From Eleusine coracana subsp. coracana (taxonomy: Eukaryota > Streptophyta > Magnoliopsida > Poales > Poaceae): 64,000 nt of DNA. The notes below the pieces were generated by a model. That model worked only from the letters and a program-made list of their open reading frames with translations, ran no database searches and was not told where the DNA came from. The stretch is taken from the NCBI GenBank assembly GCA_032690845.1, contig CM064421.1, positions 43,142,963 through 43,206,962 of the forward strand. Direction: 5' to 3'. The translations under genes were made by a program, and so were the position numbers. Numbering within the stretch: position 1 is the stretch's first letter; every line of letters starts with the position of its first letter. Positions 22,722 through 33,048 of the stretch are shown here, one piece after another.

Positions 22722-25105
22722 ATGGACGGCGAGGGCAGCAGCGAGGAAGGGGAGCGGCAGCTGGGGCGGGCGCTGAGCTTCGGGATCCCAGACACGGCGC
22801 TGGGGCTGGTGCTGGGGTACGTGGAGGACCCCTGGGACCGCGACGCCATCTCGCTGGTGTGCCGCCACTGGTGCCGCATGGACGCGCTCAGCCGCAAGCA
22901 CGTCACGGTGGCCATGGCCTACTCCACCACGCCGGAGCGGCTCTTCCGCCGGTTCCCGTGCCTCGAGTCGCTCAAGCTCAAGGCCAAGCCTCGCGCCGCC
23001 ATGTTCAACCTCATCCCCGACGACTGGGGCGGCTCGGCGTCGCCGTGGATCCGGCAGCTCTCGGCCACCTTCCACTTCCTCAAGGCGCTCCACCTCCGCA
23101 GGATGAAAGTGTCCGACGAGGACATCACCGTCCTCGTCCGCGCTAAGGCGCACATGCTTGCGGCGCTCAAGCTCGACCGCTGCTCCGGCTTCTCCACAAC
23201 ATCCCTCAGCCTAGTCGCCCGCAGCTGCAAGTAAATCCTCTCCCCTCAATATTACTGAATTACTAGAGAGCAGTGGTAGTTCATTAACAGTTTCTGTTCT
23301 ATCCTTTTAAGTCAAAGTCATTTATAGTTTCTCATTCTTTTCTCGGAATTTCAGAAAGAATTCACAGTTCCATTTGGTCCAGTTATTAGTTAAAAAAGAA
23401 TAAAAAAAATTGGGGCCGATGTTTGCATAGGGTGGTCTTTTGCTAACAGGAAAGGTGCATTTAGTGTGCTGTTTTTTTATATGCAACTATAACACATCTC
23501 ACTGTGAGTTCACCATGGAGAATTATAGCTCTCGAACAGTCATCAAGAACGGTGATGACTTCCATTTGCTCAAGCTTCCTACATTCTTGTTTTGCTTGGT
23601 GGGGCTTAGTTCTTATAGAATTAGACCTTGGCAGGTGTGCCCTTCAGGAATTAGGAGAGCATAAATTCTAAATTTTTGCTCCACAATTAGTTAACCTTCC
23701 ATGTCTGTTTTTATGTGCAGGAAACTGGAAACACTGTTCCTGGAAGAAAGCATTATTGCTGGGAAAGAGAATGATGAATGGATTCGTGAACTTGCTACAA
23801 ACAATTATGTTCTTGAGACACTAAATTTCTTCTTAACAGAACTCAAGGCATCCCCGGAGTATCTTACCCTCCTTGTACGCAATTGCCAAAGGCTGAAAAC
23901 TCTGAAGATCAGCGAATGTCTCATGCCTGACCTGATTGGTCTGTTCCATGCATCACAAACACTACAAGAATTTTCTGGTGGTTCCTTTGATGATCAAAGA
24001 CAAGCTGTGGAGAGTACAAATTACGAGAACTATTATTTTCCTCCCTCATTGCACCGCTTGAGTTTACTCTACATGGGACCAAATGAGATGCAGATACTAT
24101 TTCCATATGCGGCTAGACTTAAGAAGTTGGACCTTCAATTCACATTCCTTTCCACCGAGGATCACTGTCAGATAGTTCAGCGCTGCCCCAACCTAGAAGT
24201 TTTAGAGGTATGTTGAAGGTTATAGTAAGCGTTTATTTTTCCAACTGTGATGTTGCGAAAATGAGTATGATATTTATGTGTTTGTATTAATGTTCTCCTT
24301 TTCCCATGTAAACAAACAGGTAAGGGATGTGATAGGGGATCGAGGATTAGGAGTTGTTGCGCAGACCTGCAAGAAATTACAGAGACTCAGAGTAGAGAGG
24401 GGAGATGATGAGCACGGTGCTCTTGAGGATGAACAAGGTATTGTTTCACAAGTCGGGGTGATGGCTATAGCCCAAGGCTGCCCTGACTTGACATACTGGG
24501 CAACACATGTCTCAGACATTACGAATGCAGCTCTAGAGGCCATTGGTACACACTGCAAAAATCTTAACGATTTCCGCCTCGTCCTGCTTGAGAGACAGGC
24601 AAATTTAACGGAATTACCACTTGACAATGGGGTTCGTGGCTTGCTGAGAGGTTGCACCAAACTCCGGAGATTCGCATTTTATGTGAGACCTGGGGTTCTG
24701 TCTGATATTGGCCTTGGCTACATTGGTGAATTTAGTAGGAGCATCCGGTACATGTTACTCGGTAATGTTGGCCAGTCTGATCATGGACTGCTGCAATTCT
24801 CACAAGGGTGCCCAAGCTTGCAAAAATTGGAGCTGAGGGGTTGTCGCTTTACTGAGCGTGCATTGGCCATTGCTGCTTTACAGCTGAAGTCACTGAGATA
24901 TCTATGGGTGCAAGGATACAAGGCATCTCCAACTGGCGTGGATCTTATGACAATGATACGCCCCTTCTGGAACATTGAATTTATTGCCCCAGAGCATGAT
25001 GGACCTTGCCCACGGGGTACACAACAGATTCTAGCATACTACTCTCTCGCGGGAAGGAGGACAGATTGCCCTCCGTCGGTAATTCCGCTCTACCCAGCAT
25101 TTTGA
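22722..25105 (+). CDS. COI2: Jasmonate receptor F-box protein, COI2 type
   Basis: Three exons (22722-23230, 23721-24207, 24320-25105) encode 593 residues, matching the length of COI1-family proteins. An F-box lies at about residues 17-60 (IPDTALGLVLGYVEDPWDRD), followed by leucine-rich repeats to the C-terminus. The start RALSFGIPDTALG and the end MIRPFWNIEFIAPE...LAYYSLAGRRTDC identify the COI family, and the sequence resembles rice COI2 more than COI1a/b. COI proteins form SCF ubiquitin ligases that bind jasmonoyl-isoleucine together with JAZ repressors. The pocket position corresponding to Arabidopsis Tyr386 is histidine here (His395, in ATHVSDITN), as in rice COI2. Neighbouring segments DFRLVLL and LRYLWVQGY are kept. 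Both introns are GT-AG. Confidence 0.95.
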
Positions 25106-26293
25106 TTTTAGTGTACATACTTGCTCCTTGTTGGACTGCAAAGCACTTGCTGGGTATAGTTCCATTGCTCCCATAATCTGCAACTGCAAAGTCAATCGCT
25201 GGTTAATGAAGACATTCAGATTTTCGGCTGCACAGAACCCCAAAACTAGCTTTAAGAAGGATAGCCAGCTTGAGGAACAGAGTGCTTCGCAGACTACCTA
25301 AGCACAGTCATGCAAATCTTAAGGCAGCACTTCTGCGGGAGCTTAGTGCAACTGGCCAACATGTATACTTTTGCCATTTTAACTAGGTTTGGACATACAA
25401 TTTTGTAATATTTTGCCATGTTTAGTGTATCTTCTCAATTTTCAAATCCTCAACTGTATGCCATTGTATTGTTATAACAGAACAGGTGTGTCAATTAGTT
25501 GCTGCTCTATATTTAGTCTCTCTGGTAACTGACAAGTCTTAGAAGATCATATGTCTGTTGATTGTCTTATCTGAAAGTTTGGGTCCTTGGAAGAGTTGCA
25601 TGTTTCAGTTTTTCAGTAGTAGTCAGGAATTGCGTACTCGTTGTGGCCTAGTTTTGTTGTTCCTAGTCCTAGATAGAAGGGCGTGGTTGGAAGTCCCAAC
25701 GGTTGTCTCCTCACGACGGCCTGCCTATGTGCACACAAAACTGAAGTTTGCAGGACGGGATACTTTGACCAAGTTTGTCGTCAAAATGTCTGATGGCGTT
25801 AAATCTTGGCATGAATTTGATGAACACCGTCAAAACTTTGTTATGTATGGCTTGAAGCACTTTTTTTTCACCATAACTAGATGAACGCCCACACGTACCC
25901 ACAAGGATCCAGGGGACCTCACGTCATTCTACCTTGCTTTCTGAACAACTGCTGACATGTAGAAGTACAGTACATAATACCCAACGCAATAACACATGAT
26001 TATTCTACTTTAAGATTACAGCCTCCAATGAAAATTCAAAAATGAAACCAAGAATGGTGCATGCACGTCACATACGCCGCGATGACTGGAACCAGAAGGT
26101 CCAGAACCACAAGACAAGGCGCATTCAGGAATCATATACAAAATGGATGTGAGCAATATCAAGATATTTGAAAAGTAGCAATATCCCACTCTCATACACG
26201 CATAACATAATATAGTTCAAAGCAGCAATCTCAAACACATACATTAAGTCCCACGAATATGAGTCACCTTATTCTAGAGTCTAGACCTCCAAC
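25106..26293. other. Convergent 3' ends of COI2 and SR45a
   Basis: Contains the 3' untranslated regions of two convergent genes. An open frame at 25558-25884 on the plus strand has no recognisable domain and is not called. Confidence 0.45.
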
Positions 26294-28040
26294 TCATACC
26301 GAACGCTCCCTAGAAACTGAGCGTGAGTAAGAACTGCGGCTGTGTGAGTAGCTTTCCCTTGAATGACGCCTCTTGCCTGAAGACCTGCTGCGTGAGGGTT
26401 CCCTTGCACTAGACCCTTTCTTTGGAGAATAGCTCCTGGATCTTTCTGACGCAGAGGAACTGCTGCAAGACAAACTATCCTCTGGTGAAGCACTACGAGA
26501 ATAGCTCTGCCCTCTGGCCCTCGGAGAAGCACTTGGTGACCTGGATACAGATCGATAATGGCGCCTTCTGTAGTATGGTGAAATAGACCGGTCATAGGAA
26601 GATGATCTCCGTCTTCTGTAGCAGTACGGTGACCTTGAGCGATAGCGGTATGATGGAGATCTTGAGCGGTAACGGTATGGAGACCTTGAACGGTATTGTT
26701 TGCTGTAGTAGGGCGAGTATGACCTGCGCCTGTCATAAGGTGAGTATGACCGCCTTATGTCATATGGAGAGTATGATCGTTCTCTGTCATAAGGAGAATA
26801 AGACCATTTACAGTCAGGTGAATAGCGTGATCTGTAACGGTCCCTCCGAACAGGTGAGTAGCTCGGGGAATATCTTCGCCCTGGTGTCAACATGTAACCA
26901 AGTGGTCAGCAACATGCTATATAAGTTACCAATCCGTGCTTTATATTCTGGGAGAAAAACAGGCAAAGATGTTCAAAACTACAGGTGACTGGCTGATTTA
27001 CCTCGTGATGATTTTGAGCCAAGATACTTCCCAGGAGTTGGGGTTCGACCTCGTCTCCTCTTTGCCTGCGCAAGATGGGACAACAGCATGAGTAACCATA
27101 TTGAGAATCTGAATAATATATTTAGCGCAGAAAATATACTATGCGGGGCATACACCCTTTGGTTGAGGTAGCATGGTTTGGTTGTTAGGTTGTATGAGTT
27201 TGATGCAGAGCAGCTACCAACATCTGCCCTTTTGCTTCAACAAAATCTTCAATGAACAGAAAAACACTCAAACATTCAGCTTAGAGGACTAACAAACACA
27301 AATTTCTCTGTGTAGAGAAGTTGAATAAGAGTAGACAATGTTCCCACATTAACAATATTGTTTTCATACCTTCTCAACAGTTATGACACGACCTTCCAAC
27401 ACAGAGCGGTCTAGGTATTTCATGCAGCGATCTGCCTCCTTAACAGTAGCCATGGTAACAAAACCAAACCCTCGGGATTCCCTAGTCCATGGATCAAGCA
27501 CAACACTCGCATCGATTACCTACGGAACAAACAGCAAGACAACGCAGTCAGAACAATTGCATGGTTCTACTAAAAACAATATGCTTTGCTTCACAGATAC
27601 TCTTTACATTCCTTGCATAAACAGATATCCTTTTGTAAAGGTTACCTCTCCCTCAGCAGAAAAGTGTTTCTCCAGATCTCTATCTGTAACACGAGAAGAC
27701 AAGCCAGTCACATAGAGATTGTTCCCAGGGTTTTCAGCATCACTCGAGTCCACACTCCTAAACAAACGAGATGGTTACAGTCATGTTTCAAAATCCACAA
27801 AGGTAAACACAGAGTAAGTAGAATAACAAAATTTCAAAAAATGTTCAAAGTTCAAATGCATACCTAGAACGACTCCTACACCTTGAACGACTGCTTTGCC
27901 TGTAAGGTGAGCGAGATTCATACCTATTACAAATAAATCAACCAGTATTCAGCACACCAAGCAAAAGCTTCAAGGAACAAGTTGAAACAGTTGTCAGTGA
28001 TTTTAAATAATTCTTACCTTGACCCGCTTGAGTACGACAT
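26294..28040 (-). CDS. SR45a: SR45a/transformer-2-like splicing factor
   Basis: Six coding exons on the minus strand: 28040-28018, 27923-27864, 27757-27646, 27519-27370, 27065-27002 and 26880-26294. They encode 331 residues. A short N-terminal RS segment precedes one RNA-recognition motif, with RNP2 NLYVTGL (about residues 41-47) and RNP1 SRGFGFVTM (about 80-88). A long C-terminal tail of Arg/Ser/Tyr repeats (YSPYDRRRSYSPY-type) follows. This RS1-RRM-RS2 layout is that of Tra2/SR45a proteins, nuclear factors that bind exonic enhancers and, in Arabidopsis, respond to light and stress. The acceptor TTTTTGCAG lies directly before the ATG, so an upstream non-coding exon is implied, probably ending at about 28933. 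All introns are GT-AG. Confidence 0.93.
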
Positions 28041-28932
28041 CTGCAAAAAGACACAGGCATATCAACATTGGTATAGGGGCCACAAATATGCAACAACATA
28101 ATACTTTGTGAAAAAAATAATAAAAACCAATAGTTATTAAAAGTGAACAGCTCACGAAAGGAACCTAAATTGATCACCAAAATTTGCATAATAAAGTAGC
28201 ACAGATATTGCTCTACAACATACTCATGTTGCCACCTGATAATATTGCATGAGTTTTAACAGATTGACAGAGGTTTTCTTAGAGTATTTTCACTATGAAC
28301 TAGAAGCAATAAAATTTTATCATCCAGAACAATACAAAGTTCTCATTTCGTATGCAATAATCTGCTTTCAGGATAGTTTCTTTCCCAAGATCAACAAAGG
28401 AAAAAAAATACTATACTGATTTTTGGTAAATAAAGTGTGTACTCGGTTCCCGAAAATTTGAGTCCCCCTAATTCATTTTGGTGTCTCCAGCTTAACCAAT
28501 ATCCGTACTTTAAGATGTATCAGCTTAACCAATAAGAGAATCCACAGCAAATAAAATTTGGAACCAAAAAGGGGAGAAATTACCACAGAACTACCACAGG
28601 CGCTCTTTGGTTCAGTTTCCTTCTATTTTAAACTAAAACTTAAAAAATATAAGATCAATCAGCCTCTGAACCTGAATCCTATATTTTCTAATGGAATTAA
28701 AGAAAAATAACTCCATCTGTAATTGCAACCCAGTTATACAAAGGCAGTACGCAGGTAGATTGTTTTAACTTCCATTCAGATTTTTTCTACACAAATAATT
28801 GTGACAAAATAAGAGATGCGACCACTTAATGAAATACGAAAATGATTACAGAACCATATTCCTCTGTCCGCAATCAGATCACCCAATCAACGTTTCGGAT
28901 GAACTGATAAAACAAGGAAAATCGGACGTTAC

Positions 28933-29040
28933 CTCGCTTGCGAGAGCCGATCCTCCCTGCGCTGAAGCCACTCCTCTCCGGCTCTCACGACTCACTCGCC
29001 TTTTGCGTCGGTTATAAGGCGCGGCATGGACCTTCGGACG
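28933..29040 (-). other. Putative 5' untranslated exon of SR45a
   Basis: On the minus strand, CTCGCAAGCGAG|gtaacg at 28933 is a good splice donor in a GC-rich stretch. It could join the acceptor at 28041 next to the start codon. The transcription start is not visible. Confidence 0.5.
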
Positions 29041-29584
29041 GACCGCGTGGCGTGGGAACTGTGAATAAATAGATGTGGACGCCGGGGGAAAGTTCTGGAG
29101 AGGGGCGGACGCGAAACTCTTTCAAATCCGGTTGAATTGGCTCAACCACCTTTCGGTTTACACATGGCGCGGCTCGGCGCCATTAGTTTTTAACTTTTTA
29201 TTATCATTTTCGATTCGTGCTTTAATTTGTTTATCATTCTCTCTTCTACAGTTTTTAGTGTCTGTTTTGATCCATCCACTTGTTCAAATTCTTAGTTTGA
29301 CTATTTGTTATTATAATGAAAATTGAACATAGTTATTTTTATTAGTTTTTTTTTCTAAATAAACATAATAGAGAATCACATACACATGGTAAGTCCTCTC
29401 TTTATTTGTGCACGCACATCTTATCTCTGTAAGAGACTTCGAAATATTGATTGGTTTAATATCGAGATTCATAAAATCACCATACGTGTCTTGTTGTCAA
29501 TGAAGATTGTCTTCCACTAAAAAAAAATATTTATTTTAGAATTGATGACTTCTTAAAATATAGTATAACAAACGTGCATATCTA
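29041..29584. other. AT-rich spacer upstream of SR45a
   Basis: No gene seen. Sequence near 29300-29350 weakly resembles a stretch near 30180-30260, hinting at repeat debris. Confidence 0.35.
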
Positions 29585-30072
29585 GTGAAAACCGTATAAA
29601 AGTTGGAAACGTGAAAGATTTTCATGCAACCGTTAGATTGTAATCTATGGATAAGATTCTTGTACATGCATATGGCAATTTTGCAGTTGTCCCCTTCATT
29701 TTTTTTAAATCTTGGACTTATACTCTTATAAGATGCACAATCTTATCCATAGGAACAGAGATCCACTATAGTCGTTACTATGACGGCAACTTAAGGACGC
29801 ACCAAACAATAATCATCGGATTTTGTGTTGAACGACGCAGATCAACCGTTACAAGGAATCTATACACAGTGTTTTTACTACAGTACTTTCACAATATGTG
29901 TTGTTCGTTGGTTTTGGATTCAATGGATATAACTGTGACTGCTGAAGTTGTAGTTGCAGTTACAACTGCACTGGAACAAAAGTTCCATAGATGCACAATC
30001 TCATCCATAGATGCACAATGTAATAATTACAATTGAAAATTTTCATGTTTTCAACTTTTGTATGGTTTTCAC
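29585..30072. mobile_element. MITE with GTGAAAACC inverted ends
   Basis: GTGAAAACCGTATAAAAG at 29585 and the reverse complement of TTTTGTATGGTTTTCACC, ending near 30073, form inverted termini. Similarity continues about 45 bases inward (GAAAACATGAAAATTTTCA on the complementary side). The interior repeats GATGCACAATCT-type motifs. Structure fits a Mutator-derived MITE; the target duplication is not clear. Confidence 0.65.
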
Positions 30073-31018
30073 CGTTTATGCATCCGTATATGGCTCCATA
30101 AAATCTACAACCATATATAAATGTCCATCTCTTTATTTTCCTTCTTGTGTACTTTTTTTACTACCACGTGTTTAATTCTTGGTTTTGCTACTTGTTATTA
30201 CTATAATGAGCAAAGTTTTATGTTCTATCCATTCAATAGGATTAGAGAATCACATCATATCTTTTTTCTATATATATTTGATATTCTTTGTCTTAAATTA
30301 CTTATCATCCTAGCTTTATATCAGATTTATTGAATATTCTATGAATCTGAAGAAATAATTTGTCCAAGTTTATTAAATATTCTATAAATCTTAACAATAA
30401 AAAACACTCTAAAAATAACAAGTAAACTAGGACAGAGGGAGTACATTCTAGCCATAAACCAATAGCAATTGCTCATCCATCATGATAAATGACGTTCATG
30501 ATTGTATTTTTTCATAAGTAGCTTGAGCTCTCTAAAGGAAATTATATTAAAGACTTCATTTAATAACATAGTTTAAAATTTTTAATTGTTTAGTTTTTTT
30601 TATTTCTACAACTTATTAATTGAGGTGAGGTCGTCTAGATCATTTTTTTCGTATCCAGATGTGTCCGTAACATTGTCGTATTTAGTTTATATCCTATAAT
30701 GATTCATCAATCAGTTTGAGTCGTTTTTGAACCATTTTCTAATCTTTTGTTGAATTAGACTCCGATATCAATTCGATATTTCATACTAACAACAATTAAT
30801 CATCTATTGCTTTAACATCATATTTTGAATGAAAACTAATAACAAGAATTCCAATAACAACTTACTCCAAAATTATTATAATAAATATTTTTTAAAAAAA
30901 CTCAAAAAGGTAAAGCAAAATAAAAATAGAGCAAATGCTCAAGCTAAAAAATTTGATTAATTGAAAATCTTTTATAGTTACAAAAAAACATTCTAACCAT
31001 AAAATTTTTTAACAAAGA
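30073..31018. other. AT-rich spacer or body of a Helitron-like element
   Basis: No genes. GGACAGAGGGAGTAC at about 30432 resembles the 3' end of a Stowaway MITE whose other half I could not locate. Much of this stretch may belong to the non-autonomous Helitron whose 3' end is called at 31051, but its 5' end was not identified. Confidence 0.4.
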
Positions 31019-31051
31019 CCCGTGACAACGCACGGGCGGATATTTTGCTAG
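31019..31051 (+). mobile_element. Helitron-like 3' terminus
   Basis: A short hairpin CCCGTG-ACAACG-CACGGG (31019-31036) is followed 11 bases later by CTAG and then T. Hairpin plus CTRR followed by T is the hallmark of Helitron 3' ends, and grass Helitrons often contain the CACGGGC motif. The element's start is not defined. Confidence 0.55.
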
Positions 31052-32046
31052 TCTATATATACATGATATTTCTTATATAAAATTTATAAATTGATTTAAT
31101 TCTAAAAAAATATGATATAGATATGCCAAATATAGCACCTCTATAAATATTTAAAAAAATATATTAAATAAATTTTAAATAGACAACAAAAACATATATA
31201 TGACAATAATCAAATCTACTTATACTCCTCTAATTGACTCTTAGCGAGTTACTAACTTACTATGGATGTGAGGTTTAACGTGCTAGTGGTTCTACAACCA
31301 TGACATTTGTATTGATAGCATGTGGAATATGTATGGAGTCGATAGAAATTTTTATTAATTTATAACAAATATGTCATTTAATTTCATCGACTAAACTATA
31401 GGGCACTATCTTTTACTTGTTCAAAGACCAACGATACTTTGGCTATCTTAAAATAATATAGTGTTAATAGTTATTAGAGTTTATGGCAACTGATAACAAC
31501 GGTTGGATATAGATTTGTTGAAAAGAGACCATCAACCTCGATGCATGATTGTCATCAAACGGTGGACATGATTATTAAACGGAAGGTACTGTATAAAGAT
31601 TAGATGTTGAATGCATAAAATCGTAGAACAAAGATAACTTCATGATATGCAGAATCATGATATAGGTTAATAAAAAAACCGGTTCGATCCTGTTTCACTA
31701 ACGAGTCTAAGCTCGATCGTTTGGAGAAAGAAGAAAGGGGAGGAAGAAAAAAAAGGCCGCACGACAACCTAAGTCTCGGTCTAGTTACGTCGAGTCGATG
31801 CGCATAATTGGATTGCGCCAAGTTAATTGGCATTACGAGCCGGGGTCAACGAAGACCGCGGGCTGGCCTGTACGGGCCACGCAAGCTGACGTGGCATATG
31901 GTCCCGGCATATTATGACGCGATCATAATCATTGGCCGCGCCTTCTAGTCCGACGTGACGAAAAGGGTCATTTCTTGAAAATTTAGTTGGTTGGGGGTCA
32001 TTATTAAAATATTAGAAAAAAGTCCAAAATAAAAAAACTTCTCCGA
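31052..32046. other. Spacer between Helitron end and Mutator-like element
   Basis: AT-rich to 31600, then mixed. No gene or clear repeat was recognised. Confidence 0.35.
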
Positions 32047-32055
32047 CTTACGCAA

Positions 32056-32862
32056 GGGCTTATTGACAGAACGCCACTCATAAGCGGCGACAACTCCAGA
32101 ACGCCCTCCTTAAACGACGGAACGTCAAAATGCCACTGATGAGTGTGCTTCTTTCACCCAACATAGCATTTCTACATTTTCTTTTGTTTTTGAACGAAAT
32201 GACGTGTGAATGGACGGAACTGCCCCTGACTCAAAATCATGTTGAGGTGCTGGGCGGCAGGTGCGGGCCACTCCAGCTGCGCGTAGCTGGACGGCGCGAC
32301 TGAGGAGTCCTGGAGGCGGCGGCGGAGGCGGGGGCTTGCGCGTGGCTGGACGACGCGGCGGCGGCGGCGCTGAGTTTGCGCGCAGCGGCGGCGCAGCTGG
32401 ACGGCGCGGGGGGCGGCGGTGTTGGATTCGCGCGCGGCGGCGGCGCAGCTGGACGACGCGGGGCGGCGGCGGAGGAGCTCGCGCACGGCGGCGCAGCTGG
32501 ACGGCGCGGGGTGGACGACGCGGAGGAGCTCGCGGACGGCGGCGCTGGGTTCGCACGGCTACGGCGTAGCTGGACAGCGCAGGGGCGGCGGCGGAGGGGC
32601 TCGCGCGCGGCGGCGCAGCTGGACGGTGCAGGGCGCGGCGGCGGCGCTAGACTCGCGCGGCAAACTCGTGGTGGGGACTATAGGGAAGCAAGGGTAAAAT
32701 TGTCCAAAAAATATAGTTTAAAGAAAAAAGAACAAAAGAAACTCCGAAAATGCTATGTTGTTCACGAAACCGGACTCGCGAGTGGCGTTTTGACACTCCT
32801 TCAATTACTAATGGCGTTCTGGAGTAGCCACTCCTTAGGAGTGCTATTGTGTCAATTTCCCC
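32056..32862. mobile_element. Mutator-like element with long TIRs and 9-bp target duplication
   Basis: The ends are inverted repeats of about 140 bases. The left end, with TTGACAGAACGCCACTC, mirrors the right end, which on the minus strand reads TTGACACAATAGCACTC. Further inward ACTCCAGAACGCC and CAACATAGCATTT recur on both sides in inverted orientation. The element is flanked by CTTACGCAA (32047-32055) and CCTACGCAA (32863-32871), a 9-bp duplication with one mismatch, as expected for Mutator-like elements. The interior is extremely GC-rich and repetitive and encodes no transposase. It ends 186 bases upstream of the TASH3 start codon. Confidence 0.85.
32260..32660. repeat. GC-rich irregular tandem repeats in the Mutator-like element core
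   Basis: The motif GGCGCAGCTGGACGGCGCGG and variants occur at least seven times, for example near 32390, 32443, 32490 and 32617, with irregular spacing. Open frames run through all six frames because stop codons are rare in such sequence. None is credible as a gene. Confidence 0.8.
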
Positions 32863-33048
32863 CCTACGCAAAACTGGCGCGGTCGGACCCAGACCAGCCA
32901 CCGATCCAATTTGGCGGTTGGATCCACCACCATCCATCGTTTCACCCCCTCACACTACACCACCCGAGCCGAAAAGCTCCACGGGACGCACAAGTCGCCG
33001 GAGATCTCACACTCGCACGGCCGCTCCCTCACCTCTTCGCCCGCGGCC

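Noticed and set aside
22260..23153. A 297-codon minus-strand frame across COI2 exon 1
   Set aside because: It is antisense to the GC-rich COI2 exon and its promoter, with no family resemblance.
25558..25884. A 108-codon frame downstream of COI2
   Set aside because: Begins with a non-ATG codon, shows no known domain and lies between two convergent 3' ends.
26281..26736. A second minus-strand frame in the RS-rich last exon of SR45a
   Set aside because: It is a +1 shadow of the repetitive Arg/Ser/Tyr tail; splicing phase from the RRM exon selects the other frame.
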